Shown here in pieces: positions 19,401 to 26,868 of a stretch of 64,000 nt of DNA. Position numbers and translations under genes: made by a program. The DNA is taken from the NCBI RefSeq assembly GCF_027497195.1, contig NZ_CP114905.1, positions 6,397,001 to 6,461,000 on the forward strand. The letters are read 5' to 3'. Below the pieces are notes generated by a model. It saw only the letters and a program-made list of their open reading frames with translations. It did not search any database and was not told the DNA's origin. Each line of letters begins with the position of its first letter. Within the stretch, counting starts at the first letter, position 1. Origin of the DNA: Streptomyces sp. WMMC500 (GTDB lineage: Bacteria; Actinomycetota; Actinomycetes; Streptomycetales; Streptomycetaceae).

Positions 19401-19779
19401 CGTCGGCGCGGCCCGTGGGCACGGTGGCGCGGACGTAGCCGAGCTTGTCGTGCGTACGGCCGACGGAGGCGCCGCGTACGCCGCGGAAGGTGCCGGCGAC
19501 CTCGGCCGCCTCGCCCGGCTCGACGGCGACCAGCAGCGTGACGTGCTTGTCGCCGTCCGCCTTCGCCTCGGCGAGCAGTTCGGCGTCCTTCGCGCCGAGT
19601 TTGTCCGCCGCCGCCTTGGGCCGGTCGGGCTCCGGTGCGCCCTCCGCGGCCTGGCCGGCCGCCGAGCCGGTCGCGGTGAGCGCGGCGGCCAGTCCGGCCG
19701 CGAGGGCTATTCGGGCGGCGGCACGCGGCCGTCCGCCCCCCGGTATGCGCCCGGGTGTGCGTCTGCGAGAGATCGTCAT
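16462..19779 (-). CDS. Secreted subtilisin-like serine protease (S8)
   Basis: A large extracellular protease of 1105 aa. The start at 19779 (MTISRRRTPGR) gives a classic signal peptide: a basic front, a hydrophobic stretch (ARIALAAGLAAALTA) and a cleavage region near AQAAEG. The frame is open to 20106, but that part has no coding character. After an inhibitor-like propeptide the catalytic triad is visible: Asp213 (GILDSGVD), His396 (GTHVAGI) and Ser589 (GTSMSSPQTAG). A long insert between Asp and His contains DxNxDG-like acidic loops, perhaps for calcium. The C-terminal 400 residues form beta-rich, pre-peptidase-like domains. There is only a weak ribosome-binding site. It is monocistronic, with a 368-bp divergent regulatory region upstream. 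Confidence 0.93.
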   Translation of the reverse strand: MTISRRRTPGRIPGGGRPRAAARIALAAGLAAALTATGSAAGQAAEGAPEPDRPKAAADKLGAKDAELLAEAKADGDKHVTLLVAVEPGEAAEVAGTFRGVRGASVGRTHDKLGYVRATVPTGRADAAIDRAAKMSAVHGIDLNEEIELPDPRPGADRAKGDKGSTGGGAYPAPDRSTPAENPYQPAHETGAVDFVEKHPKADGRGITIGILDSGVDLAHPALRKTTTGERKITDWVTATDPIVDGDRTWRPMVTDVSGPSFTFDDREYTAPRGDYSVSLFSENATLGGEMQGDLNRDGDTTDTWALLYDAQAGTVRVDLGDDADFRNDKPMAPYGEDHKFASFGTDDPDTAIAEAIPFVVEIRRDVPMDPYGGDWIGKKEDFVNIGVVEGAHGTHVAGITAANGLFGGRMDGAAPGAKLVSSRACTWSGGCTAVALTEGMIDLVANRNVDIVNMSIGGLPPLNDGNNARAELYNRLIDTYGVQLVISAGNDGPGANTIGDPGLADKVISVGAAVSRETWAANYGSVVQKKYAMMPFSSRGPREDGGATPTITAPGASVNTIPTWQPGEPVAEAGYELPPGYGMLQGTSMSSPQTAGAAALLLSAAEREGVDVTPNALRTALTSTADHIPGVQTYAEGAGRVDVVDAWDSLEDGATSYEYEVQAPVDTALAGFLATPGVGTGVYDRESGPARGGSETYEITLTRTSGPAGGTPHELDWQGNDGTFTLLGDDDVTLRRGKPLTVRVQAEPRSAGLHSAALLVDGKRTEGVDHRVLTTVVTSQELAEPAYAHEVSGAVQRNAHRSYFVKVPEGAKTLEVAMSGLKGKSQTRWIAIDPWGIPADETSTPFCYNNYDNPANTCRPDLRSYENPMPGVWEIEVESRRTSPELDNPFTVGASVLGATFDPEVQTIEEAKVGTPSPVEWTVTNGFAPVSGKLAGGPLGSGLAERPSIAAGATNTTTIEVAEGVTRLDAVIGAPSDANADLDLTVYRDGVQVGQAADADSEEAVSLTDPEPGTYTVEVFAYDVPAGTTEYDYRDVYFSPALGEVSVGDEPVELDSGASAEVGAEVTVAAPGPEGREFFGEVRLQNARGTAAGAGSVRIGTVVP

Positions 19780-20147
19780 CTCTTGTTCAACCCCCACCTG
19801 TGTGGAAACCGGCATCCGGTGCCGGCTGTCCGCATATCTATCAGCAAGGCACGTGCGCGCGGGGGGAGTTGAGAGTGGCGGATTGCGGCGTTGGCGCATA
19901 GCCGCCAACGGGTCGCGGGCGGCGTGTTCCCGCCGCGGTGAACCCACGGTGACCGTGGCCACTCGAACGGGCGAGGATCGCGTGTCCATTGCGCGGTGTT
20001 TTCGGCCGGTGGAGGTATTTGTGGGCTTCCCGGCCGCCGTCGTTCCGGTTGCGTTAAGTAGCAGGTCACCCGGCGTGCCAAGGCTCCGAGTGTACGGGTG
20101 ACCCACCCGCGTCGAAGCCTCCCGCTCATCCCCCCTCAGGAGCGCCG
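19780..20147. other. Divergent intergenic region, protease / metallophosphoesterase
   Basis: This 368-bp stretch must contain both divergent promoters. Towards the protease, the region around 19830-19850 is relatively AT-rich and reads GATAGATATGC on the minus strand. Towards the phosphoesterase, GTTGCGTTAAGTAGC at about 20048-20062 may contain promoter elements. Apart from the dyad at 19889-19910 I see no gene. Confidence 0.4.
19889..19910. promoter_or_regulatory. Operator-like dyad
   Basis: A perfect 8-bp inverted repeat (CGTTGGCG and CGCCAACG) around the 6-nt spacer CATAGC, midway between two divergent genes. It has the form of a repressor site; the regulator is unknown. Confidence 0.4.
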
Positions 20148-21920
20148 ATGCACCGCGAAAGCACGTCCACCAGGCCCCCGGGCCCCGGCCGGCGCGCCGT
20201 CCTCCTGGGCGCCGCCGGGGCCGCGGGTGCGGCCGCCGGTCTCGGGCTGGCCCTCGGGCCGGGCCAGCCGCAGGCGACCGCGCGGTCCGCCGGGCCGCCT
20301 GCCCTGGCCTCGCGGGCCGGCGCTCAGGGGCTCGTGCCCGGCGGACGGCCCGCGCCGTCGTCGGCGGGCACCACGATCCGTACCACCGCGGCGGCCGTGG
20401 GTCACGGCGGCTACCGGCACCTGACGGAGGGCGCCGGCTGGCCCCGGGTCGTACGCGCGGAACTGGGCGCCGCGGGCCCGCGCCGCGAGGACAAGCGCAC
20501 CCCGCTCGCCGCCTTCGTCCAGCTCACCGACCTGCACATCGTGGACGTGCAGACGCCGCTGCGCTCCGAGTACTTCCGCGAGCGCGAGGGCGACGGCTGG
20601 CGCCCCCAGGAGGCGCTGAGCGTGCCGGGCGCGGTCGCGCTGATCGAGCGCGTCAACTCGCTGACCGTCGGGCCCGCCACCGGGCGCGCCCTCGGCTGCG
20701 CCGTCACCACCGGCGACAACACCGACAACAACAACGGGCTGGAGCTGGAGTGGTTCCTCACCGCGATGAGCGGCGGGCGGATCGTCCCCAACAGCGGTGA
20801 CCCGAGGTCGTACGAGGGCGTGCAGAACAGCGGCGTCGACCGCTACTGGCACCCGGAGAGCCGGCTGCGCGACGCCGACAAGGCGCTGGGCTTCCCGCGC
20901 GTGGACGGCTTTCTGGAGGCCGCGATCCAGGAGGTGGAGAGCCCGGGGCTGCACCTGCCCTGGTACTCCACCGTCGGCAACCACGACCTGCTCCCCGGCG
21001 GCTGCTACGCGGCGCGCCAGCCGTTCTTCGCGGAGTACGCGGTCGGCGACCGGAAGCTGATGACGCTGCCGGAGTCGATCGCCGGGCCGCTCTTCGACGC
21101 CCTGCGCGCGCACACCGACCCGCGGGGCGAGGCGTTCGCCGACATGCTGCGCACGCAGCGGCACCTGATGCGCACGGTCACGCCGGACGAGCGGCGGCTG
21201 CCGTTCACGTCGCACGAGTACGTGGCCGCGCACCTCCAGGAGCGCTTCGCCGGGGCGGGCCCCGTGGGCCACGGCTACACGGAGGACAACCGCGTCTCCG
21301 GCGACCTGTACTACGACTTCGTGCTGAGCGAGACGGGCCCGGGCGTCGTCGGCATCAGCCTGGACACCACCGACCAGGGCGGCGACTACCGCGGCTCGGT
21401 GGGCACGTCCCAGTTGCGCTGGCTGGAGCGGAAGCTGGCGGAGCACAAGGACTCCTACGTCATCGTCTTCAGCCACCACACCAGCAAGTCGATAGACAAC
21501 ACGACGCCGGACCCGTTCCGGCCGGACGACGAGCGGCACACGGGCGCGGAGCTGCTGGAGCTGCTGCTGGCCCACCGCAACGTGGTCGCCTGGGTGAACG
21601 GGCACAGCCACCGCAACGAGATCACCCCGCACGGCGACGCCTCCGGCGGGCTGTGGGAGATCACCACGGCCTCGCACGTGGACTTCCCGCAACTGGCCCG
21701 CGTGGTGGAGCTGGCGGACAACGGCGACGGGACGCTCTCGCTGTTCACGACGCTGATCGAGTCCGCGGCCCCGTACCGCGTGCCCGGCTCGGAACTCGAC
21801 CAGACGGGCCTGGCGTCCCTCTACCGCGAACTGGCCCTCAACGCCCCCCACTCCCCGCGCCGCCGCGCGCTGTCGGGCCTGGAGACGGACCGCAACACCG
21901 AGCTGCTGCGCACCCGTTGA
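20148..21920 (+). CDS. Exported calcineurin-like metallophosphoesterase (TIGR03767-type)
   Basis: 590 aa from ATG 20148, with AGGAG 6 nt upstream. The N-terminus GRRAVLLGAAGAAGAAAGLGLAL is a twin-arginine-like signal, so the protein probably leaves the cell folded with its metals. The metallophosphatase motifs are in order: QLTDLHIVD (D-x-H), TTGDNTDN (GD), VGNHDLLPGG (GNH), FSHHTSK and NGHSHRNE (GHxH). The family has been seen repeatedly in actinobacteria; its physiological substrate is unknown. It is transcribed away from the protease and ends at the hairpin at 21923. Loss of phosphate-regulon context here means that a phosphate-starvation role is only a guess. Confidence 0.88.
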   Translation: MHRESTSTRPPGPGRRAVLLGAAGAAGAAAGLGLALGPGQPQATARSAGPPALASRAGAQGLVPGGRPAPSSAGTTIRTTAAAVGHGGYRHLTEGAGWPRVVRAELGAAGPRREDKRTPLAAFVQLTDLHIVDVQTPLRSEYFREREGDGWRPQEALSVPGAVALIERVNSLTVGPATGRALGCAVTTGDNTDNNNGLELEWFLTAMSGGRIVPNSGDPRSYEGVQNSGVDRYWHPESRLRDADKALGFPRVDGFLEAAIQEVESPGLHLPWYSTVGNHDLLPGGCYAARQPFFAEYAVGDRKLMTLPESIAGPLFDALRAHTDPRGEAFADMLRTQRHLMRTVTPDERRLPFTSHEYVAAHLQERFAGAGPVGHGYTEDNRVSGDLYYDFVLSETGPGVVGISLDTTDQGGDYRGSVGTSQLRWLERKLAEHKDSYVIVFSHHTSKSIDNTTPDPFRPDDERHTGAELLELLLAHRNVVAWVNGHSHRNEITPHGDASGGLWEITTASHVDFPQLARVVELADNGDGTLSLFTTLIESAAPYRVPGSELDQTGLASLYRELALNAPHSPRRRALSGLETDRNTELLRTR

Positions 21921-21922
21921 CC

Positions 21923-21945
21923 CCGGGGGCCGGGCCCGCCCCCGG
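21923..21945. terminator. Hairpin between convergent phosphoesterase and hydrolase genes
   Basis: An 8-bp stem (CCGGGGGC / GCCCCCGG) with a 7-nt loop, directly after the phosphoesterase stop. Confidence 0.55.
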
Positions 21946-22008
21946 CCGCCGGCGCGAGTGCGCCGTGCGGGCGGGGGCGCGGCGCCGGAGCGCCGGTCCC
22001 CGGCGCGG

Positions 22009-22656
22009 CTACGCGGGGGCGGGGGTGTCGAGCAACTGCGTCTCCCAGGCGTACGCGACCCCGGTGCCGCCGCCGTGCAGGGCGTTGACCTCCACGAGCG
22101 CCGGGACGGTCGCCTCGCGGGCCCAGTCACGCTGCAACTCACCCTGGACGGCAAGCCAGGTGATCGGCACCACGCCCGCCTGGACCATGCGCCTCACCGC
22201 CATGTCGTGCGCCTCCGGCGAGACGCCGCCGGAGGCGTCGGTCACGACGTAGACGGCGTAGCCGTCGTCCAGGGCATGAAGCGCCGGCATGGCCACGCAG
22301 ATCTCCGTCCAGAGACCGGCCATGATCAGCTTCTTGCGCCCGGTCGCCTTCACGGCGTCCACGACGCGCCGGTCCTCCCAGGTGTTGATGAGCGTCCGGT
22401 TGATCGGCTGCTGGTCGGGGAAGACGTCCTGCACCCCCTGGATCAGGTGGCCGCCGCGCCCCTCGACGACGGTGGTCAGGATCGTGGGGATGCCGAAGGC
22501 CCGGGCGGTCTTCGCGAGCCCCACGGTGTTGTTGACGACCATCGCCGGTTCGTGGCTGTTGAGGTTGGCGAACTGGAACGGCTGGTGGTCGATCAGCAGC
22601 AGGACGCTCTCCTCCGGCGTCAGCAGGGCGTCGAGTCCGGTCTTCTTGGCGCTCAT
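22009..22656 (-). CDS. Isochorismatase-family cysteine hydrolase (YcaC-like)
   Basis: 215 aa with a single hydrolase domain. The triad is visible as Asp in LLLIDHQPFQF, Lys in GRKKLIMAG and Cys in WTEICVAMPAL. The pattern 'DHQ.FQFAN' and the 'GLWTEIC' active-site strand match the YcaC subgroup, whose natural substrates are poorly defined. The start at 22656 (MSAKKTGLDALL) follows the ribosome-binding site AGAAGGAGAG. It is a cytoplasmic enzyme. The gene stands alone, divergent from the LuxR-type regulator 158 bp away, which may control it; that link is inferred only from position. Confidence 0.88.
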   Translation of the reverse strand: MSAKKTGLDALLTPEESVLLLIDHQPFQFANLNSHEPAMVVNNTVGLAKTARAFGIPTILTTVVEGRGGHLIQGVQDVFPDQQPINRTLINTWEDRRVVDAVKATGRKKLIMAGLWTEICVAMPALHALDDGYAVYVVTDASGGVSPEAHDMAVRRMVQAGVVPITWLAVQGELQRDWAREATVPALVEVNALHGGGTGVAYAWETQLLDTPAPA

Positions 22657-22760
22657 GGCGTCTCTCCTTCTCTCTGTCGGACGGGTCGAGTGTCAGGTCC
22701 CCCCGGGGCTCGGCGGATCGGCCGGTCAATCGGTCGCCCCGGGGCCGGCGGACCGGGCTA

Positions 22761-22766
22761 TAGACT
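22761..22766 (+). promoter_or_regulatory. Predicted -10 element (TAGACT) for the LuxR-type regulator
   Basis: TAGACT inside CTATAGACTCC lies 48 nt before the start codon at 22815. The hexamer is the same as at rpiB, valS and folC, but here it leaves a short leader. No clear -35 is visible. Confidence 0.4.
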
Positions 22767-22814
22767 CCGAACGGCCGCACTCTCGCGGCCTGGCGCGACC
22801 TTCCGGGGTGGGAC

Positions 22815-25574
22815 ATGGACCTGTGGGGCCGGCGCGCCGAGACCGCGGCCCTCGACCGGCTGCTGGACCGGGCCGCGGACGGCGCGGGCTCCGGGCTCGT
22901 GGTGTGGGGTGAGCCGGGCATCGGCAAGACCGCCCTGCTCGACTACGCGGCGCAGGCGGCGTCCGGCGCCACCGTGCTGCGGTGCCGGGGCACCCGGACA
23001 GAGGCGGGGCTCGCGTTCGCCGCGCTGCACGAGCTGCTCTGGCCGGTGGCCGACCGGCTGCGGACGCTGCCCCCGGCGCAGGCCGCGGCGCTGCGCGGGG
23101 CGCTGGGGATGAGCCGGGATCCGGCGAACCGGTTCCTCATCGGCGCGGCCGTGCTGTCGCTGCTCACCGGCCTGGCCCGGGAGCGGCCGGTGCTCGTCGT
23201 GGTGGACGACGCCCAGTGGGTCGACGAGGCGACCGCGCACTGTCTGGGCTTCGTCGCCAGGCGCGTGCGGACCGACCCGGTCGCGGTGCTCCTGACCGGA
23301 CACGAGGATCCCGCCTCGGGTCCGTGGGAGGGCCTGCCGTCGATGGAGGTCGTGGGCCTGGCCGACGACGACGCGCGCCGGCTGGTCCACGCCGTCGTGC
23401 CGGACGCCGGCGAAGCGCTGGTCGAGCAGACGGTCCGGGCGGCGGGCGGCAACCCGCTCGCCCTGCACGAACTGCCCACCCTCGACCGCGAGACCGACGG
23501 CGCCGCGCCCCTCCCGCCGTCCGCGGAACCGGTGCGGGTCGGGCCGCGGCTGCGGCGGGCGTTCTGCGCGCGTACGGAGTCCCTGAAGCCGCCGGCGCGG
23601 GCGCTGCTGCTGCTGGCCGCCGCCGAGGACCGGGGGGACCGCCGCGTCGTGCACCGTGCCGGGGCCGGCTGGGGCGTTGACGTGTCCGCCTGGGACGAGG
23701 CACTCGGCTCCGGTCTGCTCCATGTCTCGGGCGAGCGCGTCGAGTTCCGCCATCCGCTGATCCCGGCGGCCGTCTACGACGGCGCCCCCTTCTCGGAGCG
23801 GCAGGCCGCGCACCGGGCGCTGGCCGCGGCCCTGCCGGCGGAGGCCACCGCGGAACGGGCCTGGCACCTGGCGGCGGCGGCCGACGGGCCCGACGAGGAC
23901 GTCGCCGCGCTGCTGGAGCAGGCCGCCGAGGAGTGCCTGCGGCGCAGCGCGGGTCCGATGGCGGCCCGTACGCTGCGCCGGGCGGCGGAGCTCTCGCCGG
24001 CGCCGGCCGCCGCCGCGCACCGGCTGGCCGCCGCCGCCCGCGCCGCGTGGGACGCGGGACGCGCCGAGACGGCGCGGGAGCTGCTCCAGGAGGCCGAGCG
24101 GCTGTGCGGCGAGCGTACGGTCGCGCGGCTGAGCGGCGGTCTGCGCGGCATCCTGGAGTTCGCCTACGGGATACCCGAACGCGCCCACCACTACCTGGCC
24201 TCCGACATGGCCGTGGTCACCGGGCCCCGCCGCGCGGTGGAGCTGGGCACGCTGGCGGTGCGCGCCGCGTGGTCGGCCGGCCGGCCCGACCTCCAGCGGG
24301 AGGCGCTGCGGCAGGTACGGGCCGTGCCCGCGGACGGCGATCCCGCCCTGGCGGAGCTGCTGCCCGTGCTGCGGAACTGGTGGTCCTGCTACGACGAGAC
24401 CGGTGCGGCCACCCCGGCCACCCAGGCCCTGGCCACCGGCACGGTCGGCCGGCTCGGTACGGCCGCGTGGGAGCTGCTCCCGCCCGTGCCGCTGGTCCAG
24501 GCGTGGGGCGTCGAGGGCGGGCTGCTCGACGTGCTGCGCGTGCAGGCCGCACAGTTGCGGCGCCGGCACGAACTCACCGCGCTCGCGCTGGTGCTGTCCC
24601 AGACCGCGGTCCTCGACGTCGCCGCGGGCCGGTGGGACGCCGCCGGGACCGCGGCGGCCGAGGGGCTGCGGCTGGCCGAGGAGGTCGGCGCGGCTCACGT
24701 GGCCACCCAGTGCCGCACGACGCTGGGAGCGCTGGCCGCCCCCCGGGGCGACGGCCGCGCCGTCGACGAGCACGCCGCCCGGATCCTGGAGGTCTCCGTG
24801 CCGCGCGGGGTGCGGGTGCTCACCGCGGCGGCGTACTGGCACCGCGGCCGGGCGGCGCTGTTCGCCGGCCGCCCGCAGGAGGCGCTGCTCGACCTGCGGT
24901 GTCTCGCCGAGCCCGGCCACGAGGCCGCACACCCCACCTCCGCGCTGTTCGCCGCGGCGGACATCGTCGAGGCGGCGGTGCAGGTCGGCGCCGCCGACAC
25001 GGTCGGGCCCCAGGTCGCCGGGGTGGAGGAGTGGGCGCGGCGTACCGGCGCGGCCTGGGCCCGTACGACGGGCCACCGGCTGCGGGCCCTCGTCCAGAGT
25101 GGGCCGGCGGCCGAGTCCTCGTTCCGGGCCGCCCTGGACAGCCCGGGGGCGGCGGGGCGTCCGTTCGAGTACGCCCGCACCCGGCTGCTGTACGGGGAGT
25201 GGCTGCGGCGGGCGCGCCGCCGGGCGGACGCCCGGCACGAACTGGGCGGAGCGGCCGAGGTCTTCGGCCGCCTGGGCGCGGAACCGCTGCGGGCGCGGGC
25301 GCTGCGCGAGCGGGCGCTGACCGAACGGCCGGCCGCCTCCCGCGAGGCCGACCCGCCGGCCGCGGCCGGGCTGACCGCGCAGGAACTGCGGGTCGCGCGG
25401 CTGGCCGCCGACGGCCTGACCAACCGGGAGATCGGGGCGCGGCTGCTGATCAGCCCGCGCACGGTGGGCCACCACCTGGCCAGCGTCTACCCCAAGCTCG
25501 GCATCACCTCCCGCACCGAACTGGCCCGGATCGACTTCGCGGCGGGCCTGCGGCTGCGGCCGGCCGGTGAGTGA
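22815..25574 (+). CDS. LuxR-family transcriptional regulator with AAA-type ATPase (LAL type)
   Basis: A large ATP-binding regulator of 919 aa. Walker A GEPGIGKT is at residues 32-39 and the Walker B-like VLVVVDDAQWVD lies near residue 130. A long alpha-helical TPR-like middle follows, and a C-terminal LuxR helix-turn-helix from about residue 852 (LTAQELRVARLAADGLTNREIG ... SPRTVGHHLASVYPKLGI). This is the LAL architecture often found as an activator of antibiotic or catabolic genes. Here the only close partner is the divergent cysteine hydrolase. The start at ATG 22815 fits the domain boundary, since the ATPase begins at residue 1; GGGGTGGG serves as a weak ribosome-binding site. Confidence 0.92.
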   Translation: MDLWGRRAETAALDRLLDRAADGAGSGLVVWGEPGIGKTALLDYAAQAASGATVLRCRGTRTEAGLAFAALHELLWPVADRLRTLPPAQAAALRGALGMSRDPANRFLIGAAVLSLLTGLARERPVLVVVDDAQWVDEATAHCLGFVARRVRTDPVAVLLTGHEDPASGPWEGLPSMEVVGLADDDARRLVHAVVPDAGEALVEQTVRAAGGNPLALHELPTLDRETDGAAPLPPSAEPVRVGPRLRRAFCARTESLKPPARALLLLAAAEDRGDRRVVHRAGAGWGVDVSAWDEALGSGLLHVSGERVEFRHPLIPAAVYDGAPFSERQAAHRALAAALPAEATAERAWHLAAAADGPDEDVAALLEQAAEECLRRSAGPMAARTLRRAAELSPAPAAAAHRLAAAARAAWDAGRAETARELLQEAERLCGERTVARLSGGLRGILEFAYGIPERAHHYLASDMAVVTGPRRAVELGTLAVRAAWSAGRPDLQREALRQVRAVPADGDPALAELLPVLRNWWSCYDETGAATPATQALATGTVGRLGTAAWELLPPVPLVQAWGVEGGLLDVLRVQAAQLRRRHELTALALVLSQTAVLDVAAGRWDAAGTAAAEGLRLAEEVGAAHVATQCRTTLGALAAPRGDGRAVDEHAARILEVSVPRGVRVLTAAAYWHRGRAALFAGRPQEALLDLRCLAEPGHEAAHPTSALFAAADIVEAAVQVGAADTVGPQVAGVEEWARRTGAAWARTTGHRLRALVQSGPAAESSFRAALDSPGAAGRPFEYARTRLLYGEWLRRARRRADARHELGGAAEVFGRLGAEPLRARALRERALTERPAASREADPPAAAGLTAQELRVARLAADGLTNREIGARLLISPRTVGHHLASVYPKLGITSRTELARIDFAAGLRLRPAGE

Positions 25575-25640
25575 CCGGCCGTGCGCCGCTGACCGGCCGC
25601 GCACCCGTACGGGCCCGGCGTCCCGCGGCGGTCGGGCGGC

Positions 25641-26723
25641 TCACCTCGGCAGGACCACCACGTGCACGGCCTGCTCGCGTTCCGCCGCGGCCAGCATCGC
25701 GGCGCGCACCGTCTCCGCCTGCTGCTCCAGCGACTCGCGCAGCCCCCGCGGGGTGAGGTGGACGACCGTGATGCCCAGGCGCTCCAGGGTCTCCCGCTTC
25801 TGCGCGAACGGCGACCACGGCCCCTCCTCGTCGTAGGGGGCGCGGCGCGGGGCGCGGGCGTCGATCTCCACGGCGACCGCGTGGTCCGGCCAGTAGGCGT
25901 CGACGCCGCCGAGGTGCGGGCCGCCGGGCAGGCGGAGGTCGACGTGCCAGAGGGGGTCGGGCAGGGCGTGGGTGTGGACCATGGCGTACAGGCGGCCCTC
26001 GGCCAGCGCGCGGCCCTCGGCGATCAGGGTGTCGACCGCGTCGATCACGTGCGGGCGGCCCAGCAGCCGGGCCCGGCTCAGCTCGCGTACCACCGCCGCC
26101 GCCTCGCAGTGGCCGCCGCGGACCGCCTCTGTCAGCAGCCGGTGCACGTCGGCGGCGTCGGTGAGGAGCGCGACCGTGTCGGCCAGGGCGCGGGGGACCG
26201 GGGCCACCGGCAGGCCCGTGACGTGGTCGGGGCGGGGCAGCGCGTGGGCGCGTACGAGGCGGACGAGGCCGGTGGAGCGCAGCCGGCGGGTGCGGGGGAG
26301 CAGGACGTCGATCCGGTCGAGGGCGAGCAGCGGCGGCGCGGCGGCGAAGCCGTGCAGTGCGAGCGCCGCGAGCCCGGTGATCATCGCGTCGCCGTACGGG
26401 GCCGGGGCGGCGCCCTGCGCCGGGGCGGAGGCGGTGGTGCCGCGGGTCTGGCCGGGGACGGTGGCGCGGCCCGGCGCCCGGCCGGCGTAGAGCAGGGCCG
26501 CGTGCAGCCGCTCCGCCGGCGTCGGTGGCCCGGCGTGCAGGAGGTAGACGCCGGGCAGGAGTTGCTGCCACGGGCCGCCGGGGCGGCAGCGCTGCGCGGT
26601 GTCGGCCGGGGCGATGCCGTGCTCGCGCAGTTGCCGGGCGGTCATGACCTGGCCGCGGGCGCCGGCGGCGTCGTGGAGCGGGCGCGGGCTGAGCGGTGCG
26701 GGGAAGGGCGGGTTCGCGTTCAT
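25641..26723 (-). CDS. Protein with AbiEi-like N-terminal and PD-(D/E)xK-like C-terminal domain
   Basis: 360 aa from the start at 26723 (MNANPPFPAPL); an upstream extension to 26810 has no family features. The N-terminal part (MTARQLREHGIAPADTAQR ... WQQLLPGVYLLHAG) resembles the winged-helix antitoxin domain of AbiEi-type proteins. The C-terminal 90 residues (GGVDAYWPDHAVAVEIDARAPRR, then QKRETLERLGITVVHLTPRGL) resemble DUF559/Vsr-type endonuclease folds, but the usual E-x-K is E-I-D. Such proteins are common in Streptomyces as uncharacterised solitary genes. No AbiEii-like nucleotidyltransferase toxin is adjacent, so a toxin-antitoxin function is not supported here. Confidence 0.7.
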   Translation of the reverse strand: MNANPPFPAPLSPRPLHDAAGARGQVMTARQLREHGIAPADTAQRCRPGGPWQQLLPGVYLLHAGPPTPAERLHAALLYAGRAPGRATVPGQTRGTTASAPAQGAAPAPYGDAMITGLAALALHGFAAAPPLLALDRIDVLLPRTRRLRSTGLVRLVRAHALPRPDHVTGLPVAPVPRALADTVALLTDAADVHRLLTEAVRGGHCEAAAVVRELSRARLLGRPHVIDAVDTLIAEGRALAEGRLYAMVHTHALPDPLWHVDLRLPGGPHLGGVDAYWPDHAVAVEIDARAPRRAPYDEEGPWSPFAQKRETLERLGITVVHLTPRGLRESLEQQAETVRAAMLAAAEREQAVHVVVLPR

Positions 26724-26868
26724 GGCCGCTGGATTCCCGGCCGCCCGCCCTCCCCTAACCGCTGTTACAGGGCCGTCGAAGAATGCGGACAAGCCGGGGC
26801 TAATGGGCACACGTTCGACGGTCGGGCAGGTGAGCGCTCACCCGGTACGGGCCACGCCCCCGCGGGGG

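Noticed and set aside
19785..19800. PHO-box-like GTTCAACC upstream of the phosphoesterase
   Set aside because: A single weak unit without the direct repeats that PhoP sites need.
25641..26723. Toxin-antitoxin system (AbiE type)
   Set aside because: Only the antitoxin-like winged-helix part is seen, and no AbiEii toxin gene is adjacent.
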